A stretch of DNA of 64,000 bases from Mimachlamys varia (lineage: Eukaryota; Mollusca; Bivalvia; Pectinida; Pectinidae), in NCBI GenBank assembly GCA_947623455.1, contig OX392532.1:24278792-24342791 (forward strand), read 5' to 3'. The notes below the pieces were generated by a model. That model saw nothing but the letters and a program-made list of their open reading frames with translations, made no database searches and had not been told where the DNA came from. Made by a program: the position numbers and the translations under genes. Below, one piece after another: positions 1 through 12,394 of the stretch; the stretch's first letter is position 1; each line of letters begins with the position of its first letter.

Positions 1-375
1 CACAGGTTTCCGTAATAACGTGTTGTCCGGACAACTTCCTATAAACCACTGGATCGAGTTTAATGAAACTTGGCAGTATTGTTGGGGACCATGTGTAGAC
101 ATGCATGCAGAGTTTTGTTTGTCAAAATTTTGGTTGCCATGATAACCAGGTCACTATACACAGGTTTCCATTATAAAGTGTTGTCCGGACAACTCCTCCT
201 AAACTACTGGATCAATTTCAGTGAAACTTGGCAGTATTGTTGGGGACCATGTATAGATTTGCATACAGGGTTTCGTTTGTCAAAATTTTGGTTGCCATGG
301 TAATGAGGTGACTATACACAGGTTTCCGTAATAACATGATGTCTGGACAACTTCTTCTAAACTACTGGGTCATTT
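1..375 (+). repeat. 158-bp tandem repeat, about 2.4 units
   Basis: The phrase 'cacaggtttcc' recurs at 1, 159 and 317, a 158-bp period. Each unit carries a 'ttgtccggacaac' inverted core and 'tgaaacttggcagtattg'. The array is probably cut by the window start. The short reading frames in it are repeat-driven and not genes. No protein similarity was seen. Confidence 0.85.
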
Positions 376-882
376 TCAACTTTCCTATGAGGGGTGTCCT
401 GGCCGATATTCTTCCAAAGCACTACTCGGACCATTTTCTCACATCACTGGCTTTCCCATGGGCTAATTTACACCACTATTAATATAAACGTAAGATGCAT
501 TGTATTGAAACAATCAGCATCATAAATTTTCTTATTAATATGTATATCACCTTTCTTTATTCATTCAGTGAGTTTCACAAGTTGAAACATACATATGCAT
601 CCACATTGTTGATATGAAATCTACACTGTAATGTATGTAAGACCAAAGGTGCCTTCTTTGTTTTTGTTTTTTAGATATGCGGTGATACATAGTAATATAA
701 AATAATACATTATATAATGCATGTTATATACAACTTGTACTACATCATGTTTTTTTCAAAAACATGTCAGACACCTCTAATAAGAGGTAGCGGGGGGGTA
801 TTAGTCAGCCATCGGCTTACAGTTCTAGTTAAATGTCAGCTTGTTTTTGTATTATTTCATTTCCATTGTATTTTTTTTTCAG
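376..882. other. Non-coding stretch, intron of the first gene or 5' flank
   Basis: AT-rich sequence without a supported gene or repeat. It ends in a T-rich polypyrimidine tract and the 3' splice site of the exon that starts at 883. Confidence 0.5.
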
Positions 883-983
883 TTGTATGAACGCCAACAG
901 AGGGAGCTGAATCTGTTACAGCTGAACTTGGACACAACCAAGGAGATTATAACAAAACAGCAGGGCAGTCTGGAGGAGTACAA
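883..983 (+). CDS. Coiled-coil exon of an unidentified host gene
   Basis: A T9-C-AG acceptor precedes the exon and 'gtaagt' follows at 984. The single open frame gives about 33 residues, [17 protein letters not shown] then [16 protein letters not shown], with heptad-like leucines as expected of a coiled coil. It ends in phase 2, which matches the next exon. Earlier exons must lie left of the window or were not recognised, so the gene is 5'-partial. The following intron (984-1774) shows nothing else recognisable. The frame and both splice sites are seen; the coiled-coil role is inference. Confidence 0.75.
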
Positions 984-1774
984 GTAAGTTTATCATACTG
1001 CTGGTACAGGAAAGTAAAATCTCCCACCTTCCAGTGGGGAGATAGGGAAATCTGTAGGGAAAGATTGTTAAGTTGTAAAAAGTTTGGCGATTTGATAATG
1101 TTTTCCTTACAGTTGAGATTCCTAATCCCACCTCAAGGGGATAAATTATTGTTTTTTCTCTTACCATGTACATGTCCATTCATTGTGCATTACATAACAT
1201 TGTTAGACTCATTGTGTTTTTGACGTGATATTGATGCGTTGCTGATGTTAGGTGGTACAATTGTAATGAATGTGGATACACCTGTACAAGGTCGAAAGGC
1301 AGTTTTTCCGTGACAACATTTCTTATAATGTAGTTTGTCCTGTGGTTTCCTTTCTGTAGATTACACTGAATTATCATTTTGTGAGTTGCAAATTTTATGA
1401 AAACTAAAGCACAGTAGATTCTTTATTAGTGATATATTTTTTGCATTAATATGTTCTTACATGTACTGAAAATTACTATTATAACATTATCACTTTCCCT
1501 TATCTGATAAACTGGACTCCTTACTATATACTCTAGAAACGTAGTTTATAGTGTCATGTGTTTATGGGGTTGTAGACCCTGTTGATGCAGGAGAGGGGGG
1601 AGAGAATGTATTGCAAAAGCACTGGGTTGATTGTCAGTGACCAGGTATATTTCTCAGTCCATTAGAGTGTACGACTCCAGTGCAGAGGTCCTTGGTTTGA
1701 AGTCTGTCCAGCTGTTATGTTTTCCTCTCCTGTAACATATATGGAAGTGAACTTGTTTGTGTTTTAATTCTCAG

Positions 1775-2786
1775 CTCATCAAGAGGAAGTGGCAGTTATG
1801 GTAGCAAGTCCCACAGTAGTCTGTCGCCCACACCAACTATCAACGAATCACCACGCTACCAAAACTTAGAAACACAAAGCCAAGCATACTCGCCAAGATC
1901 TCTCCCACAGAGAAGGGAATTGAGTGAAAAACCGGACAGCTCACAACGCCAGAGTATCGATTCCTCGCGAACAACAATGTCGTCGTCAGCTTCTCAACGC
2001 CAGAGTGGAAATTCCTCTCGGACCTCAGAAAGACGAGAACGGCACCGTCATCGTCAACATTCACCCGAGTTAGTTCCAGCAAGCCCACTTGAAACTCGAA
2101 ACTTTCATCAAAGTTTACCTGTGGGATTGTTAGAATCGGAAAAGGTAAGCAGGAAGCAGAAATCAACTTCTCCAAAAAGCAGAAGACAGATTTTTCACAA
2201 GCTTTTACCTGTTGCTCAAGGTGATCATGAACTTGACATAGACACTCGCAGTGAATTAGTTCAAAATGAACCCCAAAATACTCAAGAATTCGAACCTGAA
2301 CAATGTGCTGATTTTGAACTTGTGTCTGAGCATAACCAGGACAGTGATGGTCAGTTTAGGACTCCTCCATTGTGTAAAAATGATAAACGTGATTCTCAGA
2401 TAAATTCCCCCCGGGAACAGAACCCGAGACATTCCCCGGATCCTCCGGAGGACATTTGGAATAAAGATTCTGTTTCACCTAAAACCGTCAGATGGCAAGG
2501 TCTAGGGCATGTGAGTCAAAGTAATTCTGCAAGTTCTGCTAGACAGCGTACATATAGCTCGGGTGAAGAGGACGGGAGACAAAGACTTGTTCAGGAGGAT
2601 CAAAGCAGAAATAATTCACCAAGATATGGTATTGGTAGACGGCCTGATGCAGGGGAGGTAATTCAGTCTCACACTCATCAAGATAACAGATCTGTTTCGT
2701 TTGAGGATAGACTTTCCTCGTTTCTGGATGACGAACATGAATTTGACGACGATTTATCTGCCGGGAGACATCTTGCCAGCTCCGAT
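1775..2786 (+). CDS. Large Ser/Arg/Gln-rich exon of the same host gene
   Basis: The exon follows 'attctcag' and ends at TCC-GAT before 'gtaagt'. It is 1012 bp, entered in phase 2 and left in phase 0, with about 337 codons free of stops. The protein is hydrophilic and low-complexity: repeated Ser-Gln-Arg blocks (SQRQS twice), SPK/SPR motifs, an RRERHRHRQH basic stretch, and an acidic end (DDEHEFDDDL). No catalytic motif is seen. This looks like a disordered scaffold region with many possible proline-directed phosphosites. Reading further into the intron would add a spurious tail, so the exon is stopped at the donor. The next intron (2787-3205) is plain AT-rich DNA. I do not recognise the family; centrosomal or cytoskeletal scaffold is only a guess from composition. 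Confidence 0.8.
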
Positions 2787-3205
2787 GTAAGTATTACTCT
2801 GATAAGATATTGTAATCTTCTGACTCATGCCCCTCTGAAATTTCATAATCTACTATTTCAGTTTTTGAATTGGAGGAATAAAAGGTGTCTTCCCCGATGA
2901 AAGAGTTGTACATCAAAATAAATGTCCGATTTAAAGAAAATAAACCGACTGATGACAGATATGATGTCTGATGTTCGCTTTAAAATGTTAAGAATATAAT
3001 ACAATTATTCACACACAAAGTACTTGCTATTAAGTTAAAGAAGCTTGCCAGTGAGGGCTTTATGATGTAAACTTATCAGTTATTAGGTATCGATTGACCT
3101 GGTAGAATAAAAAATATTGACCTCGGGCTTCACCAAAGGTCCATAATTGATAAATATTTCATAAATAATGAAGTAAATATAACAAAAGTTGATATTTTGT
3201 TCCAG

Positions 3206-3310
3206 CCTGAAGCTTCACCTGGTAGAAAGCTGCAACGACTTCTACTGGAGTCAAAGAAAATGATTGAAACTCTAGAGAAATCTACAAACCCACCGTCGCC
3301 ATTGAAAGAG
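3206..3310 (+). CDS. 35-codon exon of the same host gene
   Basis: Acceptor 'tgttccag' and donor 'gtacgc' flank exactly 105 bp in phase 0. The encoded peptide (PEASPGRKLQRLLLESKKMI, then ETLEKSTNPPSPLKE) is helical and charged, ending in a Pro-rich SP motif. It joins in frame to the preceding exon and to the proposed last exon at 9857. Confidence 0.75.
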
Positions 3311-3453
3311 GTACGCATATAAATGTTGAGCAGAAAATAGATTGTTTTATTTGGAAAACCATACACAGTCAAACTTGGACTGTCGTGTGGTCAAGGGGGC
3401 ATAATTCAACTTGCTAAAAAAATGAACCTTTATATAAACAAAACCTTGGCAGT

Positions 3454-3985
3454 GTCCCTACGCCGGTTGTAACACGGATATTTTTCAGTGTCTGTAGCGG
3501 GGTTACACACATAACTAACTAACTAGCTAGCCGTGTCCCTACGCCGGTTGTAACACGGATATTTTTCAGTGTCTGTAGCGGCGTTAAACACATAACTGAC
3601 TAACTAGCTAGCCTTGTCCCTACGCCGGTTGTAACACGGATATTTTTCAGTATCTGTAGCGGCGTTAAACACATAACTAACTAACTAGCTAGCCGTGTCC
3701 CTACGCCGGTTGTAACACGGATATTTTTCAGTATCTGTAGCGGCGTTAAACACATAACTAACTAACTAGCTAGCCGTGTCCCTACGCCGGTTGTAACACG
3801 GATATTTTTCAGTATCTGTAGCAATGTTAAACACATAACTAACTAACTAGCTAGCCTTGTCCCTACGCCGGTTGTTACATGGATATTTTTCAGTATCTGT
3901 AGCGATGTTAAACACGTAACTAGCTAGCTAGCCTTGTCCCTATGCCGGTTATAACACGGATATTTTTCAGTGTCTGTAGCGGGTC
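3454..3985 (+). repeat. 81-bp minisatellite in the last intron
   Basis: 'gtccctacgccgg' recurs every 81 bp (3454, 3535, 3616 and on), about 6.5 units. Each unit ends with 'aactaactaactagctag'. This end resembles the tail of the SINE-like repeat at 50790-50970, so the array may have grown from a SINE 3' end (inference). Confidence 0.9.
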
Positions 3986-4139
3986 CTTTAAATGCAGGTT
4001 CAATTGTAAACATAGACAGTTTAGATTCAACATTAGAAAAATGAAAGAACAAATTAAATAATGAAATAAAAAATAGATTACTTAAAAAAGGACTGGTCTT
4101 CTTAGATTTACAGATTCAACTCATTTACATTTACAATCA

Positions 4140-5160
4140 ATCGAGTCTTGAGACTGTCACAGTCTATTGAGTCTGAAATTGTCACAGTCCATCAAATCTG
4201 GGACTGTCACAGTCTATGGAGTCTTAACACCGTCACAGTCCATTGAGTCTGAGACTTTCAGTCAGTCCATCGACTTTGAAACTGTCACAGTCCATCGAGT
4301 CTGAGACTTTCAGTCAGTCCATCGACTTTGAAACTGTCACAGTCCATTGAGTCTGAGACTTTCAGTCAGTCCATTGACTTTGAAACTGTCACAGTCCATC
4401 GAGTCTGAGACTTTCAGTCAGTCCATTGACTTTGAGACTGTCACAATCTATGGAGTCTGAGATTTGTCATAGACCATTGAGCCTGAGATTGTCACAGTCC
4501 ATCAATTTTGAGACTTCCACAGTCTATTGAGTCAGAGACTTTAACAGTCTATCGAGTTTGAGACTTTCACAGTCCATGGAGTCTGAGACTTTCACAGTCT
4601 ATCAAGTCTGAGACTTTCACAGTCTATCAAGCCTGAGACTTTAACAGTCTATCAAGCCTGAGACTTTAACAGTCTATCAAGTCTGAGACTTTCACAGTCT
4701 ATCAAGCCTGAGACTTTCACAGTCTATCAAGTCTGAGACTTTCACAGTCCATGGAGTCTGAGACCGTCACAGTCTATCAAGCCTGAGACTTTCACAGTCC
4801 ATGGAGTCTGAGACCGTCACAGTCTATCAAGTCTGAGACTTTCACAGTCCATGGAGTCTGAGACCGTCACAGTCTATCAAGTCTGAGACTTTCACAGTCC
4901 ATGGAGTCTGAGACTTTCACAGTCCATGGAGTCTGAGACTGTCACAGTCCATGGAGTCTGAGACCGTCACAGTCTATCAAGCCTGAGACTTTCACAGTCC
5001 ATGGAGTCTGAGACCGTCACAGTCTATCAAGTCTGAGACTTTCACAGTCCATGGAGTCTGAGACCGTCACAGTCTATCAAGCCTGAGACTTTCACAGTCC
5101 ATGGAGTCTGAGACTGTCACTGTCCATTAAGTCTGAAACTGTCACTGTCTATCAGTTTGA
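4140..5160 (+). repeat. 25-bp minisatellite
   Basis: About 40 tandem copies of a 25-bp unit of the form 'agtccatggagtctgagac' plus 'tttcac'. Variants alternate (agtctatcaagcc / agtccatggagtc; tttcac / cgtcac), giving 50- and 75-bp sub-patterns. It lies in the same intron, just after the 81-bp array. Confidence 0.9.
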
Positions 5161-5429
5161 GACTGAAGTGGAAAATGGAATGGGAAACAATTTTCTATAA
5201 GTATATAAAATATCAAATAAAAATAACCCATAAATAAAGTTAGGAAAGTTCATTGAAAAAAGGCGGAAATACAAAGACTAAAGCAAAAATCTGACTCATG
5301 TTTTACATGATGCTGTAAATATAACAGAGTAGATGATATTGATTCTCATTAAATTGTCGTCCTTTCTGCAGATTTTTTTTATTTATAAACTTAACTATTT
5401 GTTGTATGTGTCGAAGAAGATATTAATCT

Positions 5430-8400
5430 GTGTATCACAAACAGTAATGTATTCAACGTATCACAGACAGTAATGTTTTCAACTTGTCACAGACAGTAGT
5501 GTATTCAACTTATCACAGACAGTAATGTATTCAACTTATCACAGACAGTAGTGTATTCAAGGTATCACAGACAGTAAAGTATTCAACGTATCACAGACAG
5601 TAATGTATTCAACTTATCACAGACAGCCGTGTTTTCAACTTATCAAATACAGCAGTGTATTCAACTTGTCACAGACAGTAGGGTTTTCGACTTGTCACAG
5701 ACAGGAGTGTATTCAACGTATCACAGACAGTAATGTATTCAACTTGTCACAGACAGTAGTGTATTCAACTTATCACATACAACAGTGTATTCAACTTATC
5801 ACATACAGTATTGTATTCAACTTATCACAGACAGTAATGTATTCAACTTGTCACAGACAGTAGTGTATTCAACGTATCACAGACAGTAATGTATTCAACT
5901 TATCACAGACAGTAGTGTATTCAAGGTATCACAGACAGTAAAGTATTCAACGTATCACAGACAGTAATGTATTCAACTTATCACAGACAGCCGTGTTTTC
6001 AACTTATCAAATACAGCAGTGTATTCAACTTGTCACAGACAGTAGTGTATTCAACTTGTCACAGACAGTAGTGTATTCAACTTGTCACAGACAGTAGTGT
6101 ATTCAACTTGTCACAGACAGTAGTGTATTCAACATATCACAAACAGTAATGTATTCAATGTATTACAGACAGTAATGTATTCAACTTGTCACAGACAGTA
6201 GTGTATTCAACTTATCACAGACAGTAATGTATTCAACTTGTCACAGACAGTAGGGTATTCAACTTGTCACAGACAGTAATGTATTCAACGTATCACAGAC
6301 AGTACTGTATTCAACTTGTCACAGACAGTAGTGTATTCAACCTATCACAGACAGTAATGTATTCAACGTATCACAGACAAAAATGTATTCAACTTATCAC
6401 AGACAGTAGTGTATTCAACTGATCAGATACAACAGTATATTCAACTTATTCAGATACAACAGCATATTCAACTTATTCAAACATACAGTAAAGTAATGTA
6501 TTCAACTCATCACATACATTATTGTATTCAACTCATCACATGCATTATTGTATTCAATTTATCACATACAACAGTGTATACAACTTATCACATACAACAG
6601 TGTATTCAACTTGTCACAACAGAAGTATATTCAACTTATCACATACAACAGTGTATTCAACTTATCACATACAGTATTGTATTCAACTTATCACAGACAA
6701 AAGTGTATTCAACTTATCACAGACAGTAGTGTATTCAACTTGTCACAGACAGTAGTGTATTCAACTTGTCACAGACAGTAGTGTATTCAACATATCACAA
6801 ACAGTAATGTATTCAATGTATTACAGACAGTAATGTATTCAACTTGTCACAGACAGTAGTGTATTCAACTTATCACAGACAGTAATGTATTCAACTTGTC
6901 ACAGACAGTAGGGTATTCAACTTGTCACAGACAGTAATGTATTCAACGTATCACAGACAGTACTGTATTCAACTTGTCACAGACAGTAGTGTATTCAACC
7001 TATCACAGACAGTAATGTATTCAACGTATCACAGACAAAAATGTATTCAACTTATCACAGACAGTAGTGTATTCAACTGATCAGATACAACAGTATATTC
7101 AACTTATTCAGATACAACAGCATATTCAACTTATTCAAACATACAGTAAAGTAATGTATTCAACTCATCACATACATTATTGTATTCAACTCATCACATG
7201 CATTATTGTATTCAATTTATCACATACAACAGTGTATACAACTTATCACATACAACAGTGTATTCAACTTGTCACAACAGAAGTATATTCAACTTATCAC
7301 ATACAACAGTGTATTCAACTTATCACATACAGTATTGTATTCAACTTGTCACAGACAGTAGTGTATTCAACGTATCACAAACAGTAATGTATTCAATGTA
7401 TCACAGACAGTAATGTATTCAATCTATCACAGACAGTAGGGTTTTCGACTTGTCACAGACAGGAGTGTATTCAACGTATCACAGACAGTAATGTATTCAA
7501 CTTGTCACAGACAGTAGTGTATTCAACGTATCACAAACAGTAATGTATTCAATGTATCACAGACAGTAATGTATTCAATCTATCACAGACAGTAATGTAT
7601 TCAACTTGTCACAGACAGTAGTGTATTCAACGTATCACAGACAGTAATGTATTCAACTTATCACAGACAGTAGTGTATTCAAGGTATCACAGACAGTAAA
7701 GTATTCAACGTATCACAGACAGTAATGTATTCAACTTATCACAGACAGCCGTGTTTTCAACTTATCAAATACAGCAGTGTATTCAACTTGTCACAGACAG
7801 TAGTGTATTCAACTTGTCACAGACAGTAGTGTATTCAACTTGTCACAGACAGTAGTGTATTCAACTTGTCACAGACAGTAGTGTATTCAACATATCACAA
7901 ACAGTAATGTATTCAATGTATTACAGACAGTAATGTATTCAACTTGTCACAGACAGTAGTGTATTCAACTTATCACAGACAGTAATGTATTCAACTTGTC
8001 ACAGACAGTAGGGTATTCAACTTGTCACAGACAGTAATGTATTCAACGTATCACAGACAGTACTGTATTCAACTTGTCACAGACAGTAGTGTATTCAACC
8101 TATCACAGACAGTAATGTATTCAACGTATCACAGACAAAAATGTATTCAACTTATCACAGACAGTAGTGTATTCAACTGATCAGATACAACAGTATATTC
8201 AACTTATTCAGATACAACAGCATATTCAACTTATTCAAACATACAGTAAAGTAATGTTTTCAACTCATCACATACATTATTGTATTCAACTCATCACATG
8301 CATTATTGTATTCAATTTATCACATACAACAGTGTATACAACTTATCACATACAACAGTGTATTCAACTTGTCACAACAGAAGTATATTCAACTTATCAC

Positions 8401-9150
8401 ATACAACAGTGTATTCAACTTATCACATACAGTATTGTATTCAACTTATCACAGACAAAAGTGTATTCAACTTATCACAGACAGTAGTGTATTCAACTTG
8501 TCACAGACAGTAGTGTATTCAACTTGTCACAGACAGTAGTGTATTCAACATATCACAAACAGTAATGTATTCAATGTATTACAGACAGTAATGTATTCAA
8601 CTTGTCACAGACAGTAGTGTATTCAACTTATCACAGACAGTAATGTATTCAACTTGTCACAGACAGTAGGGTATTCAACTTGTCACAGACAGTAATGTAT
8701 TCAACGTATCACAGACAGTACTGTATTCAACTTGTCACAGACAGTAGTGTATTCAACCTATCACAGACAGTAATGTATTCAACGTATCACAGACAAAAAT
8801 GTATTCAACTTATCACAGACAGTAGTGTATTCAACTGATCAGATACAACAGTATATTCAACTTATTCAGATACAACAGCATATTCAACTTATTCAAACAT
8901 ACAGTAAAGTAATGTATTCAACTCATCACATACATTATTGTATTCAACTCATCACATGCATTATTGTATTCAATTTATCACATACAACAGTGTATACAAC
9001 TTATCACATACAACAGTGTATTCAACTTGTCACAACAGAAGTATATTCAACTTATCACATACAACAGTGTATTCAACTTATCACATACAGTATTGTATTC
9101 AATTTATCACAGACAAAAGTGTATTCAACTTATCACAGACATTAGGGGTA
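5430..9150 (+). repeat. 26-bp minisatellite with 1758-bp higher-order repeat
   Basis: Roughly 140 copies of a 26-bp unit ('tattcaacttatcacagac' plus 'agtaatg'). Variant order repeats at two scales: the marker 'aaggtatcacagacagtaaag' (shown here as aaggtatc...agtaaag) occurs at 5559, 5923 and 7681, that is 364 bp (14 units) and 1758 bp apart. Diverged variant blocks starting near 6409 and 7067 recur at 8167 and 8825. Reading frames of 70-106 aa across it (MYSTDQIQQ...) come from the repeat being stop-poor. From 9151 to 9856 is ordinary intron sequence. Confidence 0.92.
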
Positions 9151-9856
9151 TGATTGTTTTTAGGGGTTTCTGTGTGCAGAACAGATATTGGACAAACTTG
9201 GGCATTTTCACTGTCATGTGCGTCTAGGGTTCCACCCATGGCACAATTGTTGAAGTGTGTCACAAACAGAAGATGAGTGTGTGTGCCCAAGATTATGGTC
9301 ACATTGAAGGTCAAATACATTGTTTGGACTATGATCTTTAACTTAGTGAAAATTGCACAGTTAAATTAAGTGAAATGTAATGTGTTGGTTGAAAAAATTG
9401 TGTGTTGAATTAACAGAGGTTATTTAACAATGTCTTCAGTAATGAACCAAATATAATTCCAAGTGGGGCTTATATCGAGTGCACAGCAGGAGTGAAAAAT
9501 ATTGAAGTATTAGCCACACAAATGAAATATAACTGGTATTTGATATTCTTGAAGATATTATTAGATACTCTGTTTATTACAAATTACAGCAAGATATATC
9601 CGGGCAGCTTTTCATTTCCTCATTGTTGTTTGTAAACAGTGTTGTGATTGGTCAGTCAAATAAAAAATTATATTTCTGGCTTGTGAAAATATCACTTTTA
9701 TAGAATGAATAATTTTTTATATTTCACTGGTAAAAATGTAATTAAGTGTATGTTCTGCTATATGATCTACACACCCAAGGTCAGACTTCAAATAAAACTA
9801 ATCAAATTCAATAAATTTAATATTGTTAATTTGATAATATTTCTTCTATTTTACAG

Positions 9857-9886
9857 GATCAAGCCAGAGAGGGAGGCAGCCAGTGA
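9857..9886 (+). CDS. Proposed last coding exon of the host gene
   Basis: A good acceptor (ttctattttacag) is followed in phase 0 by GAT CAA GCC AGA GAG GGA and ends ...GSQ-TGA at 9884-9886. It joins in frame to the 3206-3310 exon, giving a C-terminus ...PPSPLKE-DQAREGGSQ. The exon is short and the intron unusually long because of the minisatellites, so another splice choice is possible. Confidence 0.5.
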   Translation, partial: DQAREGGSQ

Positions 9887-12360
9887 CAAAGGAATTATTT
9901 TTGCCTTATATACAGTACACAATTCAAAATGCAATCTAAACTACCTGAAAATTGAAATGTTTTAAAAATAGCTTCCTCATTCTAAACATTGGCATCTATG
10001 ATTTTTGAAAGTTCAGCAATTCATCAAATTTGCACTATAATGTTAAGATTAACTGAGGTCCTCTAATTTAAAGGACAACTCATTGAAACATATTTTATCC
10101 AACAAACTTTTTTAGCATATGTCAATTTTGAAAATAATCACCATCTCTAGATTTTTTTATTTTCTTAAAAACTTTAAAAACTATCACTTCATGAAAGTCA
10201 TAATTTTATGATGGAAGTTTAAGAATGGTTTCTTTTGAAAATGTCTTATTCCAATTATTATGCTTTTTAGCCATCTCTATAAAAATCTTCTTTTTTCAAC
10301 ATATATTTTATTTCTTTTAGCAAGCATATAATTATGTTATTTTAAAACTAATTATTCATAAAAATGTCTTCTGTCTTTGCAAAAATGCATCGGAGACAAT
10401 TTTACAGAGAAATCTCATATGGCAGAAACATATTTTTATAGAGGAAGGTTTTATAGAAATTTCAAGTAATTTAATGAAATAAAAATTAGTCAAACAAGCC
10501 AAAGCAGCAACAACCTTTATTTGACACATGTGTTGTAACATTTTTTAGGTGAGAGTTCCTTAAGTTCTGATTGGATGATTCTTGATCACATGGTGTTATC
10601 CTTTGTAGTATTGAACCTTTCTAGAAATCTTTTGCAATTTGTGAAGATCATTTAAAAATTTGCTCAGTCACAATTGCTTGAAGTCAAGAGGGTGCTCAGT
10701 AGATTGTAATACATTTAAGTATTGCCCAAGGCAGTACAATTTTACATGATATCTGTATAACTACATACAGCATACTGTTGTTTTCCATAGATTGGAATGC
10801 CAAAATTCTCACAGTTGTTTTTAACCGTTTATTTACATACCTGTCTATCAAGTTATTCACAGTAGATGTATTTATCTGGTACTTTAACACAGCGATATCC
10901 GTCCGTGTCATATAAGATTAATTGCAGCAAAACATTTACGTTTTACATCAAGCCATTTCATGTTTATTTTAAAATAATACATTACAATTGATCTATCTTA
11001 CCGGTGATACGCCTTTAGTCTCAGCTCAACTAAAATATTAGAATTAACTCATTTTGTAGTTGGCATATTGTTTGTGAGCAATGGCCTCTGCCCTCCTCAC
11101 CACAAATAGAGAGAGGAAAAGAGGACGGGGGACTTATGAGCAGGCGTTGGCCTATCACCAGTAATACTGTAATTATACTTAATTTGGCGCAATCAAATTT
11201 TAGTGCATTTGCAGTTTTTGACATTAGGGCAATGATAAATTTGTGCATTCATGATAATTACTATATAAGCAGAGTATAAAAACTCCAATTAGCGCAATCA
11301 TATTTTAGGGCAATACGTTCAGCGCGAAAGGCGCAAAAGTAAGATTACCACGAAAATATGTACGTTTACAGTAGGTTACACATTGCTTATTACTATAAAG
11401 GTTGCTGTCTCCTACATTGTTTGTAGCATTTCATTCTACAATGTTTAATTGATTAGCAGTATTATTTTTACCTAGTCAATAGTTGTACATCTTACATTCC
11501 AAGCCAGCATTGTCTTACAGAAAAGTATTTTGGTGTCAAAAGGTCAAGGTCATGATTAATCCCTGAAATATAAAAAAAACGTCATGACTAACTTAAAAAT
11601 TCTTTTCTTTTTTTTTCATGGTTACCATCAAACCTTTAAGTATTTTTGAACATTCAAACTGCTGTAACTTGAATAAGTTTTCCATGGACCTTTGCGATGA
11701 CAAGGTTCGGCTTTGTCTTATTCTGCCTTTTTCAATGTATTGATATGCAAGACTAATTAGCAAGAGACATGCATTCTACTTGAAGGGTTTTTGATGGTAC
11801 CATTTAGACCAAGACTTTTACCCGAGATCACTTAACCTATCAGCTGGTAGCAACCCAAACCAATTTTATGATCACAATGATCTTTCTCTATCAAATCTTG
11901 AATTCATCATTGACATTTTTTGGAATATTTTAGCATTAATGTCTGATAAAAACATTTATCGTTGAGCGAAAAATATTTTGGTATGTATGCTTTGTAAGTA
12001 CAGGAACTTAACACTCACTGATTTTTTGTTGAAACAGATATTTTTTATAATAAATCACCTACCCCAGGTAAAACATTTTCATCATAACAAATACCCGGCT
12101 AAATGGGGAAGCAGTTTAATAGTATTGATAATTGTTCAGCTTGACAGATATTTATCATCAGTGAAAAGGGTAATTTGTGTTTGATTCAGACATCTATTTA
12201 ATAATGAATATATCAGCTTACACTGGTACCAGTGATGAAAATAGGACTTCCCCGTGAGTGTGTGCGACTACATTTTATACACTAGTTATATGTTATTGTT
12301 GATATATCAGATACAAATATTTATTTACAACTATTTTAATAAAAGTATTTTGTAATAATG
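9887..12360 (+). other. Possible long 3' UTR or intergenic AT-rich DNA
   Basis: About 2.5 kb without a credible reading frame follows the proposed stop. It runs up to an AATAAA at 12338, where dispersed repeats begin. It is either 3' UTR or intergenic DNA; sequence alone cannot say. Confidence 0.35.
12338..12343 (+). terminator. Candidate polyadenylation signal AATAAA
   Basis: AATAAA is followed within 30 bases by a GT-rich stretch (tttcagtgttgtgag). It could end the host gene transcript. Other AATAAA-like hexamers occur in this AT-rich DNA. Confidence 0.35.
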
Positions 12361-12394
12361 AAAGTTTCAGTGTTGTGAGTTTTATTAGGGCCCC

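Noticed and set aside
1840..2175. 111-aa minus-strand frame opposite the host exon
   Set aside because: Antisense shadow of a well-supported + strand exon with matching splice phases.
4140..9150. CRISPR-like regular repeats
   Set aside because: The 25- and 26-bp units are head-to-tail without unique spacers, and the window is eukaryotic.
5603..9227. Repeated 70-106 aa reading frames (MYSTDQIQQ..., MYSTHHMHY...) that look like a paralogous gene family
   Set aside because: They are translations of the stop-poor 26-bp minisatellite in several frames, recurring at the higher-order period; no start context, no composition of a real protein.
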